Positions 44,037 to 55,252 are shown, counted from the stretch's first letter. The stretch: DNA of 64,000 nt from Affinundibacterium amnicola (GCF_014284275.1 NZ_JACOFU010000001.1:310001-374000); one strand, 5' to 3'. Numbers and translations: made by a program. Notes: generated from the letters alone by a model not told the origin.

Positions 44037-45302
44037 ATGTCAGATAAAAAAAGTACCTCCGCCGAAAAATTACTTTATTGCTCATTTTGTGGCAAAAGCC
44101 AGCATGAAGTTAAAAAACTGATCGCTGGTCCTTCAGTGTTTATTTGTGATGAGTGTATCGACTTATGTAACGATATTATTCGTGACGAAATGAGTGCATT
44201 GGAGCCAATCGCCTCCTCAAAATCCGATCTGCCAACACCCGTTGAAATTACAGAATTGCTTGATCAATATGTAATCGGCCAAGAAAAGGCCAAGCGTATT
44301 TTGGCGGTGGCGGTCTATAACCACTATAAGCGACTAAAACACCTCGGCAAAAAAGACGAAGTTGAGCTCGCCAAGAGTAATATTTTGCTAGTAGGGCCGA
44401 CAGGTTCTGGTAAAACTTTGTTGGCGCAGACACTGGCTAGGATGTTGAATGTCCCGTTCGTGATCGCTGATGCGACAACCTTGACTGAGGCTGGGTATGT
44501 TGGTGAGGACGTAGAGAATATTATTCAGAAGTTGCTGCAAAACTGTAATTATGAAGTTGAGCGTGCACAAAAGGGAATTGTCTATATTGATGAAATTGAT
44601 AAGATTTCACGCAAGGCGGAAAATCCTTCTATTACGCGTGACGTGTCTGGTGAGGGTGTTCAGCAAGCCTTATTGAAATTAATTGAAGGTACGATGGCGT
44701 CAGTGCCACCACAAGGTGGTCGCAAACACCCAAACCAAGATTTCATTCAAATTGATACCACCAACATCATGTTTATTTGTGGTGGGGCGTTTGATGGATT
44801 GGCTAAAATCATTTCTGATCGTTCAGAAAAGGGCGGCATTGGATTTGGTGCAAGCGTGAAGAGCGAAAGTCAAAAGAGCGCGAGCGAAGTGATTTTGGAT
44901 GCCGAGCCGCAGGACTTAATCAAGTTCGGTATTATTCCCGAGCTGGTAGGTCGCTTGCCAGTCATTGCGACCTTGATGGAGTTGGATGAAACTGCATTGA
45001 TTCAAATCTTGGTCGAGCCTAAGAATGCACTAATCAAGCAATATGCAAAATTGCTTGAGATGGAAGGTTGTGAGCTTGAGATACGTCCATCTGCTTTGCA
45101 AGCGATCGCTAAGAAGGCGATTGCACGTAAAACTGGTGCACGTGGTTTGCGTTCCATTCTGGAGCACGCTTTGTTAGATATTATGTTCGAGCTGCCAAGC
45201 GAGAAGAATGTTTCTAAGGTCGTGATTGATGAAAATACCATTAATAATGGTGGTAAACCCTTGTTAATTTATAACGAGCAGCCAAAGGTTGCTGGGGCTT
45301 AA
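44037..45302 (+). CDS. clpX: ATP-dependent Clp protease ATP-binding subunit ClpX
   Basis: This 421-residue AAA+ unfoldase has an N-terminal zinc-binding domain with four cysteines (CSFCGK ... CDECIDLC), Walker [11 protein letters not shown] (about 119-128), Walker [11 protein letters not shown], a sensor region and the IGF loop (GGIGFGASV) that docks onto ClpP. It unfolds tagged substrates and feeds them to ClpP. Confidence 0.97.
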   Translation: MSDKKSTSAEKLLYCSFCGKSQHEVKKLIAGPSVFICDECIDLCNDIIRDEMSALEPIASSKSDLPTPVEITELLDQYVIGQEKAKRILAVAVYNHYKRLKHLGKKDEVELAKSNILLVGPTGSGKTLLAQTLARMLNVPFVIADATTLTEAGYVGEDVENIIQKLLQNCNYEVERAQKGIVYIDEIDKISRKAENPSITRDVSGEGVQQALLKLIEGTMASVPPQGGRKHPNQDFIQIDTTNIMFICGGAFDGLAKIISDRSEKGGIGFGASVKSESQKSASEVILDAEPQDLIKFGIIPELVGRLPVIATLMELDETALIQILVEPKNALIKQYAKLLEMEGCELEIRPSALQAIAKKAIARKTGARGLRSILEHALLDIMFELPSEKNVSKVVIDENTINNGGKPLLIYNEQPKVAGA

Positions 45303-45416
45303 GTTACATCGCCACAGATTTCACGAAAGATTGAGCGATTCATTGGTTTTTTCCTTTGAATCGCATAAATAAGCAGTACAATTTACTGAAACAATAGAAA
45401 TATCTGGCTTCAATCG

Positions 45417-45457
45417 AAAAGCTACCCAGGGAATTTCTCTGTGTGGCTTTTTTTATT
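45417..45457 (+). terminator. Terminator after clpX
   Basis: AAAGCTACCCAG (45418-45429) pairs with CTGTGTGGCTTT (45439-45450) with one mismatch, followed by T-rich sequence. Confidence 0.75.
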
Positions 45458-45476
45458 GTTTTTTTGGGATAACGGG

Positions 45477-45506
45477 CTTGAGTTTTAGCCTAGTGCGCCA
45501 ATCTAG
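45477..45506 (+). promoter_or_regulatory. Possible heat-shock (sigma32-like) promoter of lon
   Basis: CTTGAGT (45477-45483), a 14-bp spacer and CCAATCTAG (45498-45506) resemble CTTGAAA-N13/14-CCCCATNT. lon is a heat-shock gene in related bacteria. The match is partial. Confidence 0.3.
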
Positions 45507-45536
45507 TTATTGAAAGTATTTTTTTAAAGGTGCGCC

Positions 45537-47942
45537 ATGACAACTTCCACAATTACTGAACGTACAGAATTACCATTATTGCCTTTGCGCGATGTCGTGG
45601 TATTCCCACACATGGTGATCCCATTATTTGTCGGCCGTCCAAAATCTATCAAAGCATTAGAAGCTGCGATGGAGCAGGGCAAGAGCATTATGCTGGCAGC
45701 ACAGAAGGCCGCTGCAAAAGATGAGCCGTCGGCTGAAGATATTTATGAAATAGGCTGTATTGCTAATATTTTGCAGATGTTGAAATTGCCTGACGGTACC
45801 GTGAAGGTATTGGTTGAAGGGGCGCAACGTGCTCGAATTCATAAAATTACCGATTCTGAGTCGCACTTTATTGCAGATTTGACGCCAATAGCGGCGGAAG
45901 ATGGTGAAGATGCAGAAGTTGAAGCAATGCGTCGCGCGATCGTGCAGCAGTTTGATCAGTATGTGAAATTAAATAAAAAGATCCCACCAGAGATTTTAGC
46001 CTCATTGTCAGGGATAGATGACGCCGGTCGTCTGGCAGATACCATTGCGGCGCATCTGCCGCTGAAGTTGGAGCAAAAACAGGTTATCTTGGAGATATTT
46101 AGTGTAGCTAAACGTCTCGAGCATTTGTTGGGGCAGCTTGAAGGTGAGTTGGATATTCTTCAAGTCGAGAAGCGCATCCGTGGACGTGTAAAACGTCAGA
46201 TGGAAAAGTCTCAGCGTGAGTACTATTTGAATGAGCAAGTTAAAGCGATTCAAAAAGAACTCGGTGAGGGGGAAGAGGGCGCGGACATTGATGAGCTGGA
46301 AAAGAAAATCACTGCAGCGAAGATGCCGAAGGAAGCTCGCGATAAAGCGATGAATGAGTTGAAGAAACTCAAAATGATGTCGCCAATGTCAGCTGAAGCC
46401 ACCGTCGTGCGCAACTACATTGATACCATCGTGAATTTACCTTGGAAGAAAAAATCCAAAGTCAATAATGATTTGAGTAATGCAGAAAAAGTATTGAGTG
46501 ATGATCATTACGGTTTGGATAAAGTCAAAGAACGTATTTTGGAATATCTCGCGGTTCAACAGCGTGTTGATAAATTAAAGGCACCGATTTTGTGTCTGGT
46601 TGGCCCTCCAGGCGTGGGTAAGACTTCACTCGGTCAATCGATTGCGCGTGCAACAAATCGTAAGTTTGTTCGTATGGCCTTGGGTGGCGTGCGTGATGAA
46701 GCAGAAATTCGCGGCCATCGTCGTACTTACATCGGTTCTATGCCAGGTAAGATTTTACAAAGCTTATCGAAAGCAGGTGTGCGTAATCCATTATTCCTGT
46801 TAGATGAAGTCGATAAGATGGGAGCCGATTTCCGTGGTGATCCATCATCCGCTCTGTTGGAGGTTTTAGATCCGGAACAGAATCATACTTTCTCTGATCA
46901 CTACATCGAAGTTGATTTTGATTTGTCAGATGTCATGTTTGTGGCAACTTCGAATTCATATAATATTCCTGCACCATTGTTGGATCGCATGGAAGTGATT
47001 CGTTTATCGGGCTACACAGAGGATGAAAAAGCTAGCATTGCATTGCGTTATTTATTGCCAAAACAGGTGAAAAATAACGGATTGAAAGAAGAAGAGATTT
47101 CGGTTTCTGAATCTGCGATCCGCGACATCATTCGTTATTACACGCGTGAAGCTGGTGTGCGTTCATTGGAACGTGAAATCTCCAAGATTTGTCGTAAGGT
47201 TGTGAAGATGTTGTTGTTGAAGAAAAGTGAAAAGAAAGCCACCATTTCTTCGAAAAATCTGGATAAGTTTTTGGGCGTCCGTCGTTATGATTTTGGTGTC
47301 GCAACCAAAGAAAATCAAGTTGGACAAGTTGTTGGCTTGGCATGGACAGAAGTTGGTGGTGATTTGTTGACCATCGAGGCAGTATCTATGCCAGGTAAGG
47401 GAGCAACTATCCGCACTGGTACACTTGGTGATGTGATGAAAGAATCGATTGAGGCCGCTCGCACGGTGGTTCGTAGTCGTGCCGCACGTTTAGGTATTAA
47501 AGCAGATGTTTTTGAAAAAACTGATGTGCATATTCATGTACCTGAAGGTGCTACACCGAAAGACGGCCCATCTGCGGGTATCGCAATGACAACGGCGATG
47601 GTTTCTATTTTTACGGGTATTCCAGTGCGTGCTGATGTTGCGATGACAGGGGAAATTACTCTACGTGGCGAAGTGCTCCCAATCGGTGGATTGAAAGAGA
47701 AATTGTTGGCAGCGCATCGCGGCGGAATTAAGACCGTTTTAATCCCTGAAGAAAATGCGAAGGATTTAACTGAAATTCCAGATAACGTGAAAAATAAGTT
47801 AGAGATCATTCCTGTACGTTGGATTGATAAAGTGTTAGAGATCGCTTTGGAACGTCAGCCAGTAGCGTTGACTGAAGAGGAAATGGCAGTTCCTGCGGTG
47901 GCGAAAGCCGAAGCCGCAGATACCTCTACGATCAAGCATTAA
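45537..47942 (+). CDS. lon: ATP-dependent protease Lon
   Basis: The protein has 801 residues: an N-terminal substrate-binding domain ([19 protein letters not shown]), a coiled-coil linker, an AAA+ module with [10 protein letters not shown] (about 355-364) and a C-terminal protease domain with the Ser-Lys dyad at Ser679 (DGPSAG) and Lys720 (GGLKEKLL), matching the E. coli positions closely. It degrades misfolded and regulatory proteins. RBS AAAGGTG precedes the ATG. Last gene of the quality-control block. Confidence 0.97.
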   Translation: MTTSTITERTELPLLPLRDVVVFPHMVIPLFVGRPKSIKALEAAMEQGKSIMLAAQKAAAKDEPSAEDIYEIGCIANILQMLKLPDGTVKVLVEGAQRARIHKITDSESHFIADLTPIAAEDGEDAEVEAMRRAIVQQFDQYVKLNKKIPPEILASLSGIDDAGRLADTIAAHLPLKLEQKQVILEIFSVAKRLEHLLGQLEGELDILQVEKRIRGRVKRQMEKSQREYYLNEQVKAIQKELGEGEEGADIDELEKKITAAKMPKEARDKAMNELKKLKMMSPMSAEATVVRNYIDTIVNLPWKKKSKVNNDLSNAEKVLSDDHYGLDKVKERILEYLAVQQRVDKLKAPILCLVGPPGVGKTSLGQSIARATNRKFVRMALGGVRDEAEIRGHRRTYIGSMPGKILQSLSKAGVRNPLFLLDEVDKMGADFRGDPSSALLEVLDPEQNHTFSDHYIEVDFDLSDVMFVATSNSYNIPAPLLDRMEVIRLSGYTEDEKASIALRYLLPKQVKNNGLKEEEISVSESAIRDIIRYYTREAGVRSLEREISKICRKVVKMLLLKKSEKKATISSKNLDKFLGVRRYDFGVATKENQVGQVVGLAWTEVGGDLLTIEAVSMPGKGATIRTGTLGDVMKESIEAARTVVRSRAARLGIKADVFEKTDVHIHVPEGATPKDGPSAGIAMTTAMVSIFTGIPVRADVAMTGEITLRGEVLPIGGLKEKLLAAHRGGIKTVLIPEENAKDLTEIPDNVKNKLEIIPVRWIDKVLEIALERQPVALTEEEMAVPAVAKAEAADTSTIKH

Positions 47943-48009
47943 ACGCATTGAGCATGGAGTTTTCGTCGAGCTAAGCTACGTTGTAAAGATGAAAGGCCGA
48001 TGCCGATAA

Positions 48010-48045
48010 TAAAAAACCAGATTCCGTAAGGAGTCTGGTTTTTTT
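48010..48045 (+). terminator. Terminator after lon
   Basis: ACCAGATTCC, loop GTAA and GGAGTCTGGT (one G-T pair), with an A-run before and T7 after. Confidence 0.9.
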
Positions 48046-48122
48046 ATACTCGTAAGCGAGAATGGAAGTGAGTAATGAAGTTATTCATGCGATTAGTTGC
48101 GCATGTGACCTTAATACTGTTT

Positions 48123-48635
48123 TTATAGGTTTAAGGACTCCCATAAATTATCCCAGTCTTCTGCTTTGAATGTGCCTTCACGTTTTAAGCTTAAACTTCC
48201 ATCCGCTGCAATCAAGTAATGTGTAGGGTCTGTGGTCATAATCCCAAATCCTTCAATTGACTCTGCATTTCCGCGCCAGATTAAGGGAAATTGTTGGTTT
48301 TTGGGAATACTTGCGGAAACTATCTGGGTGTACAGATCGAAATCAGCCTTGGATTTGTCAAGATTTACACCAATCAAAACAAAATTCTTATTGCTGTTAT
48401 CTCGATAGAATTCTCGCATTAATTTTAGATCACGCGCACATACGCTGCATCCAGCAGAATAAAAACTTATTAATATGGTTTTTCCTGCAAAGTTGCGTAA
48501 GTCAATTTTTTTGCCGCTATAGCTTGTTCCAATTAAAGTGAGCTTAGGTGTGGCCTTGATTTGTTGGGCAAAAGTGCTCGTATTGAAAGCGAGCACGACG
48601 AAAAGCGTACATAGCTGCAAAAGTAATTTGGACAT
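48123..48635 (-). CDS. Periplasmic thioredoxin-like (TlpA/AhpC-TSA) protein
   Basis: The protein has 170 residues: a signal peptide (about 1-23, ending TFAQ), then a thioredoxin fold with the redox pair CSVC in SFYSAGCSVCARDLKLM (about 60-63) and a cis-Pro-like region near FGIMTTDPTHYLI. It probably reduces or oxidises disulfides in the periplasm. Lies 112 bp after the S41 protease gene, behind that gene's terminator. Confidence 0.82.
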   Translation of the reverse strand: MSKLLLQLCTLFVVLAFNTSTFAQQIKATPKLTLIGTSYSGKKIDLRNFAGKTILISFYSAGCSVCARDLKLMREFYRDNSNKNFVLIGVNLDKSKADFDLYTQIVSASIPKNQQFPLIWRGNAESIEGFGIMTTDPTHYLIAADGSLSLKREGTFKAEDWDNLWESLNL

Positions 48636-48699
48636 AGATATCTTTGCTAAGTTGAAATTTATTATTAGTCGTAAGTAAGGCTAAAAACTTACGGGTAAA

Positions 48700-48735
48700 T
48701 AAAAAAAGCCCTCATTTTGAGGGCTTTATTAAAAA
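48700..48735 (-). terminator. Terminator after the S41 peptidase gene
   Basis: AAAGCCCTCA (48705-48714) pairs with TGAGGGCTTT (48718-48727). It lies 13 nt past the stop, with T residues on the minus strand (complement of 48701-48704). Confidence 0.8.
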
Positions 48736-48747
48736 ATAGATGATTCC

Positions 48748-50229
48748 TTACTTTCGAATGCGATTATTTCTCAGTGGGTGTGGGTCTATTTCGATGATTC
48801 GGCTACTACTGATGCTGAATGACGGTGCCGGAACGTAGCCACTTGCACCACAAACGCCCGATTTACTATAGCTTGCGGCATTGGCTAAGAGACGCTCGTT
48901 TAAAGATCCCAGTTCATTTTCTAAGTCATCACTTGCAGGGCATGTTGCTGCAAATCCATTCACATATCCACCTGTTCCTGCATCATTGATGCCGCTAAAC
49001 TCGATCGCGAAGTAAGCAGTGCCACAATTGTCTTTCTGGCTGAATCCATAAGGTTTGCCACAAGTGGTGCCACCTATGATTATCACTTGAACAAACGGCG
49101 CTAAGCCATTGATGATGGATTCACTAGCAGAGCATGTGCGTGCGCTTGTTAGTACGAAAACACGGCTTAGATTTAATTGCGGTAAATCTTGGCCTGAGCG
49201 TGATTTATTTGTGAAGAAAAATTTGCTTTCTGCGGTCCAATCAGGATGCTTATCGTTATATTGAAGTTGTTCAAATACTCGACCCTGCGCTTTAGTGCCT
49301 GCAATCATGGAAGCAACTTCATTGGCGATATAAATATAGCCACCGCCGTTGTATCTTAAGTCTAAAACTAGATCGTCAATTCCTTGCTGTTTAAATTCGC
49401 GCAAGCTTTCAACCAGTGGGTCGGATGCTGTTGCAATATGGTCGGTAAAAACAAGGTAACCGAGGCGACGATTATCTTGCGTTGTGATGATCTTGTTTTG
49501 TAAAACGGGCTTTGTTGTTACCTTTGTGGCCTTCATCTCAACTATGCGCGTGGTGCTCGCGCCATTGTCTTTGATTTCGAATTTAGTGGTGGTTTGTGAA
49601 CTTGTCGGATAAAGTGCAGCAACTTGATTGTCATAATTAACTTGCTCAATAGGGACGCCGTTTAATCCAACTATTTGAGCGCCACGTTTAATTTGTTGTA
49701 AGTCAGCCGGAGAATTCGGTTGGACAAATGAAACGCGAAGTTTATTACTTTGATTGACTAGCTTATAGCCAAAACTGACATCTTCACCCGCCTCAAAATA
49801 ACCATCGATTTCATCTTTGTCTGCAGTAAAACTAAAGCGGTCATTTGGTTTTACAAGTAGTGCATCGAAATAAGATTGCGGTGTGCTGTAATTGGCTACG
49901 GGTACCTCGACAATTTGTTTATACCAATAATAGACGTCATGCAGGTGAGCGCGAACCCAAGTTTTTTCGACACTTGGAGTGCAAATATTTGCGTAGGTAG
50001 TTGGTAAACCAATTTCTGTCGTCGAGCCTGTTGAACTCCCATTGCCGGAGTTGCCAGTGCTGCCATTAGAATTATTGTTGCCAGTTACAGAGCACGCACC
50101 AGTTCCATTATTACACAGGCTAAGATTGTCACTTCCGCCTCCATTGCCGCCGCCTCCACAAGCACTTAAACTCGCAATGAATAAGGTAGCAAATAGCTTG
50201 GTGAATTGGATTGTTTTTTGTTTTGACAT
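48748..50229 (-). CDS. S41-family (C-terminal processing) peptidase lipoprotein
   Basis: The protein has 493 residues from the ATG at 50229, chosen because it gives the lipoprotein signal ending LSAC. A Gly/Asn/Ser-rich linker (about 30-75) leads to the folded part: an N-terminal helical region, a PDZ domain (about 180-260, PNSPADLQQIKRGAQIVGLNG) and the tail-protease domain with LDLRYNGGGY, the likely nucleophile Ser in TCSASESIING and the lysine in GTTCGKPYG. It probably acts on envelope proteins. Confidence 0.88.
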   Translation of the reverse strand: MSKQKTIQFTKLFATLFIASLSACGGGGNGGGSDNLSLCNNGTGACSVTGNNNSNGSTGNSGNGSSTGSTTEIGLPTTYANICTPSVEKTWVRAHLHDVYYWYKQIVEVPVANYSTPQSYFDALLVKPNDRFSFTADKDEIDGYFEAGEDVSFGYKLVNQSNKLRVSFVQPNSPADLQQIKRGAQIVGLNGVPIEQVNYDNQVAALYPTSSQTTTKFEIKDNGASTTRIVEMKATKVTTKPVLQNKIITTQDNRRLGYLVFTDHIATASDPLVESLREFKQQGIDDLVLDLRYNGGGYIYIANEVASMIAGTKAQGRVFEQLQYNDKHPDWTAESKFFFTNKSRSGQDLPQLNLSRVFVLTSARTCSASESIINGLAPFVQVIIIGGTTCGKPYGFSQKDNCGTAYFAIEFSGINDAGTGGYVNGFAATCPASDDLENELGSLNERLLANAASYSKSGVCGASGYVPAPSFSISSSRIIEIDPHPLRNNRIRK

Positions 50230-50464
50230 CGCTTGACCTTTGTATTCGTCGTCGAAATTCTTGAGAGTATTTTGCTCTTCGTTTTTATGAATATTCGTTG
50301 AGAAGTATAATCGAACTTGTTTGTCGTAGATTGCAAGCGTATCTAAAAAACAAAAATAGTAAGTTAATAGGAAAAGGCATATGAATTCGGGATGCATTTC
50401 TAGTACATGTATTGATATCGTTTCATTTTTTGATTGTGGTTCATTTTGACTCTATTGGAAATAT

Positions 50465-51025
50465 ATGAGCAAGCAACGTTGTGGATGGGCTAACCCAGCT
50501 AACCCTTTATATTTGCACTACCATGATCATGAATGGGGAATTCCCTGTCATGACGATTTGTGCTTGTTTGAAATGCTTAACTTAGAAGGGGCTCAGGCGG
50601 GTTTAAGTTGGGAGACTGTGCTAAATAAGCGTGAAAATTATCGTTTAGCTTTTGATTTTTGGGATGCTAGAAAAATTGCGAATTATGATGACGCAAAAGT
50701 GGAAAGCCTGATGCAAAATGCGGGAATTATTCGAAACCGATTGAAGATACTGGCTGCGATTTCAAATGCGAAAGCGTATTTGCAACTACTTGAGAATTGT
50801 GGTGGACTGGATGCTTATCTTTGGGCGTATGTAGACGGTAAACCCATTGTTAATAGTGGTGAGCGGATTATTACAACGGCGTTGTCAGATCAGATTTCTA
50901 AAGATTTAAAGAGGCGCGGATTTAAGTTTGTCGGCTCGACGATAATTTATGCATATATGCAGGCAATTGGTATGGTGAATGATCATGCGCATGACTGTGC
51001 ATGGCGCGAAAAATTTGCCGAGTAA
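50465..51025 (+). CDS. tag: DNA-3-methyladenine glycosylase I
   Basis: This 186-residue base-excision repair enzyme removes 3-methyladenine from DNA. The N-terminus CGWANPANPLYLHYHDHEWG and the C-terminal HAHDCAWREKF supply the zinc ligands (Cys, His ... His, Cys) of the Tag family. NLEGAQAGLSWETVL with the catalytic-site Glu is also present. The downstream gene starts 2 bp after the stop. Confidence 0.95.
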   Translation: MSKQRCGWANPANPLYLHYHDHEWGIPCHDDLCLFEMLNLEGAQAGLSWETVLNKRENYRLAFDFWDARKIANYDDAKVESLMQNAGIIRNRLKILAAISNAKAYLQLLENCGGLDAYLWAYVDGKPIVNSGERIITTALSDQISKDLKRRGFKFVGSTIIYAYMQAIGMVNDHAHDCAWREKFAE

Positions 51026-51027
51026 AT

Positions 51028-51822
51028 ATGAAAAGAAAAAACCTAGTAAGCACATCTGTGAATGAGCATCCAGATGTTTTTGTTTCCGAATTTAGAGGCG
51101 TGCGCTCCTTGCATTTGGCAAGTGATATCAATGCTGATGTGAGCTGCGCGCCAATTCAAGGATCGATGCGACTTGCCGTTCCTGATCAAATTGAGTTGGA
51201 ATACGTGCAGCAAATGAATCTGTGGATGTTGTTTAATATGCTGCCAAAACATATTGTGCAACTGGGTTTAGGCGCCGCCTCACTGACTAAATTTTGTTAT
51301 AGAAATTTTCCGGATTCTTTGGTTACTGCGGTAGATTTGAATCCAAAAGTGATTAAGATGTGTCGCGAACAATTTAAACTTCCTGAAGACGATGAGCGCT
51401 TGCAAGTGTTTGAAATGGATGCTTTAGATTATGTTCGAAATCCTGTGCGCCATGGAAAAATGGATGTGCTTCAAGTTGATTTGTATGATGCAGAGGCAGA
51501 AGGGCCGGTATTAGATAGCCCTGAATTTTACGAAGCTTGCGCAGCTTGTTTGACTTCGGAAGGTATGATGACGGTGAATTTATTCGCCAATGATGTGCAG
51601 CGTAGAAAAAATATCGAAGCAATGCAGCGCTTTTTTGATGTGGTGGTTTGGCTTCCAGAAGTGCATGACGCTAATGTTGTCGCGATTGCGTTTAAGACTG
51701 CCCCCGAAATTGACTTTGAGATTTTGTATCAACGTGCTGCAATTTTGCGAGTTAACTACAAATTGCAGGCGCCAATTTGGGTTAATGGACTTAAGGCTTG
51801 GATGCTGCGTGAAGATGATTGA
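51028..51822 (+). CDS. Spermidine-synthase-like protein
   Basis: The protein has 264 residues from the ATG at 51028. It has a Rossmann fold of the spermine/spermidine synthase type, with HIVQLGLGAASLTKFCYRNFPDSLVTAVDLNPKVI for nucleotide binding and MDVLQVDLYDAEAEGPVLDSPEFYEACAACLTSEGMM further on. The usual catalytic Asp-rich loop of true SpeE is changed to DLYDAEAEG, so enzymatic polyamine synthesis is not certain. It follows tag by 2 bp, so they are probably co-transcribed. Confidence 0.82.
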   Translation: MKRKNLVSTSVNEHPDVFVSEFRGVRSLHLASDINADVSCAPIQGSMRLAVPDQIELEYVQQMNLWMLFNMLPKHIVQLGLGAASLTKFCYRNFPDSLVTAVDLNPKVIKMCREQFKLPEDDERLQVFEMDALDYVRNPVRHGKMDVLQVDLYDAEAEGPVLDSPEFYEACAACLTSEGMMTVNLFANDVQRRKNIEAMQRFFDVVVWLPEVHDANVVAIAFKTAPEIDFEILYQRAAILRVNYKLQAPIWVNGLKAWMLREDD

Positions 51823-51829
51823 AATGTCG

Positions 51830-52792
51830 CTATGTGTCTGTGCCGAACTCGTCATCTCGCAAAACTTCGGCTTGCAAAGTGATGTGGTCGATACCATGTT
51901 TTTCCAGCAGCATCTTCTTAATGCTCTCTAAAATTCGCGGCCAGGCGCTTAGATCATCAATCTCTAAGTGTCCGATTAACGCTGGTTGACCAGGCGACAT
52001 ATCCCAAACGTGTAAGTCATGGACCGAAGCGACACCTGGCGTTGCTTCTAGGTCGTTACCGATCTGTATGTAATTGATCTGATGTGGCACACCTTTCATG
52101 AGGAAATGGAAGGATTCTTTGAGGACACTGATCGTCGATTTTAAAATAAGTAGAGATACGAAAATTGACAATATAGGATCGATTGGCATCCAGCCTGTGT
52201 AATAAATAATGGCACCAGAAATGATGGCGGCTAGCGATCCTAATAAATCGCCCATAACATGAATTAATGCCGCACGTGTATTCATGCTTTCTTTGTCGTG
52301 CGATAAAACCCAAGCGACAATGATATTGATTGCCAAACCAATTGCAGCAACGATCATGACGATGCCACCTTGTACTTTCTCTGGCGATGCAAGTCTTTGT
52401 AAGGCCTCAAAGCTGATCCAGGCGACTACGCCTAGCATGATTAGACCATTAACAAAAGCCGCTAGTGCTTCTGAGCGACCGAAACCGAAGGTGTGTCTTG
52501 CTGTTGGTGGGCGCTTAGCGATTAATTGTGCGAGAAGTGCGAGTCCAAGTGCAGCTGAATCGGTCACCATATGACCTGCATCAGATATTAAAGCCAAAGA
52601 ATTGGATAAAAAACCGAATACAACTTCGACACCAGCAAAAAATAAGGTTAAGCCTAATGCCCATGCCAATATTGATTGACTGCGATCGGCAAAGTAATGT
52701 TGATGCTCTGCATCACCATGTCTATGTGCATGCAAATGCGCGCTTTTGTCTTGCGTATCTTGCTTCTTATGAATGTGTGAATCGTGAGGCAT
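51830..52792 (-). CDS. Cation diffusion facilitator (zinc/cadmium/cobalt efflux)
   Basis: The protein has 320 residues from the ATG at 52792; a TTG two codons upstream is the alternative. The His-rich N-terminus (HDSHIHKK ... HLHAHRHGDAEHQH) can bind metal. Six TM segments follow, with the metal-site residues in SDAGHMVTDS (HxxxD) and HVMGDLLGSL. A cytoplasmic C-terminal domain contains VHDLHVWDM. CzcD/ZitB type. Convergent with the spermidine-synthase-like gene, 7 bp apart. Confidence 0.93.
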   Translation of the reverse strand: MPHDSHIHKKQDTQDKSAHLHAHRHGDAEHQHYFADRSQSILAWALGLTLFFAGVEVVFGFLSNSLALISDAGHMVTDSAALGLALLAQLIAKRPPTARHTFGFGRSEALAAFVNGLIMLGVVAWISFEALQRLASPEKVQGGIVMIVAAIGLAINIIVAWVLSHDKESMNTRAALIHVMGDLLGSLAAIISGAIIYYTGWMPIDPILSIFVSLLILKSTISVLKESFHFLMKGVPHQINYIQIGNDLEATPGVASVHDLHVWDMSPGQPALIGHLEIDDLSAWPRILESIKKMLLEKHGIDHITLQAEVLRDDEFGTDT

Positions 52793-52987
52793 GTGCAAAT
52801 GGTGTCGTGTGATAGATGCCGCATTGTAAGGGATTTATGCGCTCAAGGCAGGTAAAGGTGGAGCCGAGATGATGGATTCTAAGTCCCGTTTGGAGATCAA
52901 TGCATCGAGCTTCGAGTTTGGTTTTGTGCAAAAGCACTAAAAAGCACTTTACGATTGCGGCGATGTTTGCTATAGTCTCGGCTCTTC

Positions 52988-53064
52988 GGGCGGTTAGTTC
53001 AGCTGGTTAGAATACTTGGTCGACATCCAAGGGGTCGCAGATTCGAATTCTGCACCGCCCACCA
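52988..53064 (+). tRNA. tRNA-Val (anticodon GAC)
   Basis: The tRNA is 77 nt with encoded CCA. The acceptor GGGCGGT pairs with ACCGCCC and the T-arm is GCAGA-TTCGAAT-TCTGC. The anticodon stem CTTGG/CCAAG holds a loop TCGACAT, anticodon at 53022-53024. By this folding, position 33 is C rather than the near-universal U. Confidence 0.9.
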
Positions 53065-53192
53065 GAATTTAGTAAAAATGTAGTACTTTGTAAGAGCGAG
53101 AAAGGCACCATGGTTATGACACCGCGAACTACGATCACATTCCTTTGTGAGCGACGCTAGTCGAGGTGTTTTTTCGTCTTTGAAGTATTCAG

Positions 53193-53221
53193 AAAAACGC
53201 GGCTAGTCCGCGTTTTTTTTC
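53193..53221 (+). terminator. Terminator between tRNA-Val and thrS
   Basis: AAAAACGCGG (53193-53202), loop CTAGT and CCGCGTTTTT (53208-53217) with T8. It lies 65 bp before the thrS start, so it ends the tRNA transcript or acts as a leader terminator for thrS. Confidence 0.88.
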
Positions 53222-53285
53222 GTCTAAAGATTTGTTCCAATTTTAAACTTGTAATTTTTTGGCTTAGGCCCGTATGGAGATGAAT

Positions 53286-55193
53286 ATGATTTCAATTCGA
53301 TTGCCCGATGGTTCGCAACGACAATTCGAGTCCGCTGTTACGGTGGCTCAAGTTGCCGCCAGCATCGGTACGGGTTTAGCGAAAGCGGCCTTGGCTGGTA
53401 AAGTCAATGGCAAGTTGGTCGATACCTCACATCTGATTGAAGCTGATGCCGATTTAGCGATTGTCACCGACAAAGATGCCGATGGTTTGGAAGTGATTCG
53501 TCACTCGACTGCGCATTTATTGGCGTATGCAGTTAAGGAATTGTTCCCTGAGGCGCAAGTGACTATCGGTCCTGTGATCGAGAACGGTTTCTACTACGAT
53601 TTTTCTTACAAGCGCCCATTTACACCGGATGATCTGGTGGCGATTGAAAAGAAAATGACGGAATTGGCGAAGAAAGATGAGCTAGTCACTCGCAAAGTGT
53701 TGCCGCGTGATGAGGCGGTTGCTTACTTTAAGTCTATCGGTGAAGCTTACAAAGCGGAGATCATAGAATCGATTCCTGCAGATCAAGATGTGTCTTTGTA
53801 CACTGAAGGTAATTTCACAGATTTGTGCCGCGGTCCTCACGTGCCATCAACTGGCAAACTTAAAGTATTTAAGTTGATGAAATTGGCTGGAGCTTATTGG
53901 CGCGGTGACTCTAAAAACGAAATGTTGCAACGTGTGTACGGCACAGCATTTGTGAAGAAAGAAGATCAAGAACAGTATCTGCATATGCTGGAAGAGGCAG
54001 AAAAACGCGATCATCGCAAATTGGGTAAAACTTTAGATTTGTTCCATTTCCAGGACGAAGCGCCAGGTTTGATTTTCTGGCATCCAAAGGGCTGGACGAT
54101 CTGGCAGCAGGTTGAGCAATACATGCGTAAGGTTTATCAAGATTGCGGCTATCAAGAAGTCAAAGCGCCGCAGATTTTGGATCGTACTTTGTGGGAAAAA
54201 ACCGGCCATTGGGAAAACTATCGCGAAAATATGTTCAGTACAGAGTCTGAAAATCGTAATTACGCTTTGAAGCCGATGAACTGCCCTGGTCATGTGCAGA
54301 TTTTTAATTCGAATATGCGCAGTTATCGTGAATTGCCATTGCGTTACGGTGAGTTCGGTCAATGTCATCGCAACGAACCTTCTGGTGCTTTGCACGGTAT
54401 TATGCGCGTCCGCGGCTTTACGCAAGATGATGGTCATATTTTCTGTACTGAAGATCAGATTCAAGATGAAGTGATGGCCTTTCATCCACAAGCGATGAAG
54501 GTGTATGACGACTTCGGTTTTGAAAATATTCAAATTAAGTTGGCCTTGCGTCCTGAAAATCGTATCGGCTCTGAAGAAATTTGGGATAAAGCTGAAGATA
54601 CTTTGCGCGCTGCTTTGCGTAATTGCGGCATGACTTGGGAAGAATTGCCAGGTGAGGGTGCTTTCTACGGTCCTAAAATTGAGTATCATTTAAAAGATAG
54701 TCTCGGTCGTCCATGGCAAGTCGGTACTATGCAGGTCGATTTTTCTATGCCTGGTCGCTTGAATGCGGAATATGTATCAGATGATAATTCGCGCAAAGTG
54801 CCAGTGATGTTGCATCGTGCGATTGTTGGTTCGATGGAAAGATTTATTGGTATTTTGATCGAAAATCATGCTGGCGCTTTGCCAACTTGGTTAGCTCCTG
54901 TGCAAGTTGCGGTCTTGAATATTTCTGAATCTCAGGCCGAATATGCGAAATCTGTCGCAGAAAACCTGAAAAAACAAGGCTTTAGAGTACATACAGATTT
55001 GCGTAATGAGAAGATTACCTATAAAATACGCGAACATTCTATGCAAAAATTGCCTTATATCATCGTAGTCGGTGATAAAGAACGGGATGCAAATACAGTG
55101 GCTGTGCGTACGCGCGGTAATCTGGACTTGGGTGTAATGACTCAGGAAGCCTTCTTGGATCGCCTTAAAAACGACTTGGAAACCAAGGCTTAA
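53286..55193 (+). CDS. thrS: Threonyl-tRNA synthetase
   Basis: This 635-residue class II synthetase has a TGS domain (about 1-62), an editing domain (about 63-225) and a catalytic core with motif 1/2 region [10 protein letters not shown] and [30 protein letters not shown]. The anticodon-binding domain is at the C-terminus (about 535-635). The ATG at 53286 is preferred because TGGAG (53276-53280) precedes it and it gives the family start [10 protein letters not shown]. It charges tRNA-Thr. First gene of the translation block. Confidence 0.96.
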   Translation: MISIRLPDGSQRQFESAVTVAQVAASIGTGLAKAALAGKVNGKLVDTSHLIEADADLAIVTDKDADGLEVIRHSTAHLLAYAVKELFPEAQVTIGPVIENGFYYDFSYKRPFTPDDLVAIEKKMTELAKKDELVTRKVLPRDEAVAYFKSIGEAYKAEIIESIPADQDVSLYTEGNFTDLCRGPHVPSTGKLKVFKLMKLAGAYWRGDSKNEMLQRVYGTAFVKKEDQEQYLHMLEEAEKRDHRKLGKTLDLFHFQDEAPGLIFWHPKGWTIWQQVEQYMRKVYQDCGYQEVKAPQILDRTLWEKTGHWENYRENMFSTESENRNYALKPMNCPGHVQIFNSNMRSYRELPLRYGEFGQCHRNEPSGALHGIMRVRGFTQDDGHIFCTEDQIQDEVMAFHPQAMKVYDDFGFENIQIKLALRPENRIGSEEIWDKAEDTLRAALRNCGMTWEELPGEGAFYGPKIEYHLKDSLGRPWQVGTMQVDFSMPGRLNAEYVSDDNSRKVPVMLHRAIVGSMERFIGILIENHAGALPTWLAPVQVAVLNISESQAEYAKSVAENLKKQGFRVHTDLRNEKITYKIREHSMQKLPYIIVVGDKERDANTVAVRTRGNLDLGVMTQEAFLDRLKNDLETKA

Positions 55194-55252
55194 CCAGCTT
55201 TTGCCCGCAAAAAAGCACAGCCTGTTTATTTAAATTTTTGAAGGAAACTAAG

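Noticed and set aside
54033-54689. A 218-codon frame antisense to thrS
   Set aside because: It lies wholly within the conserved catalytic core of thrS and shows no recognisable domain; a shadow frame.
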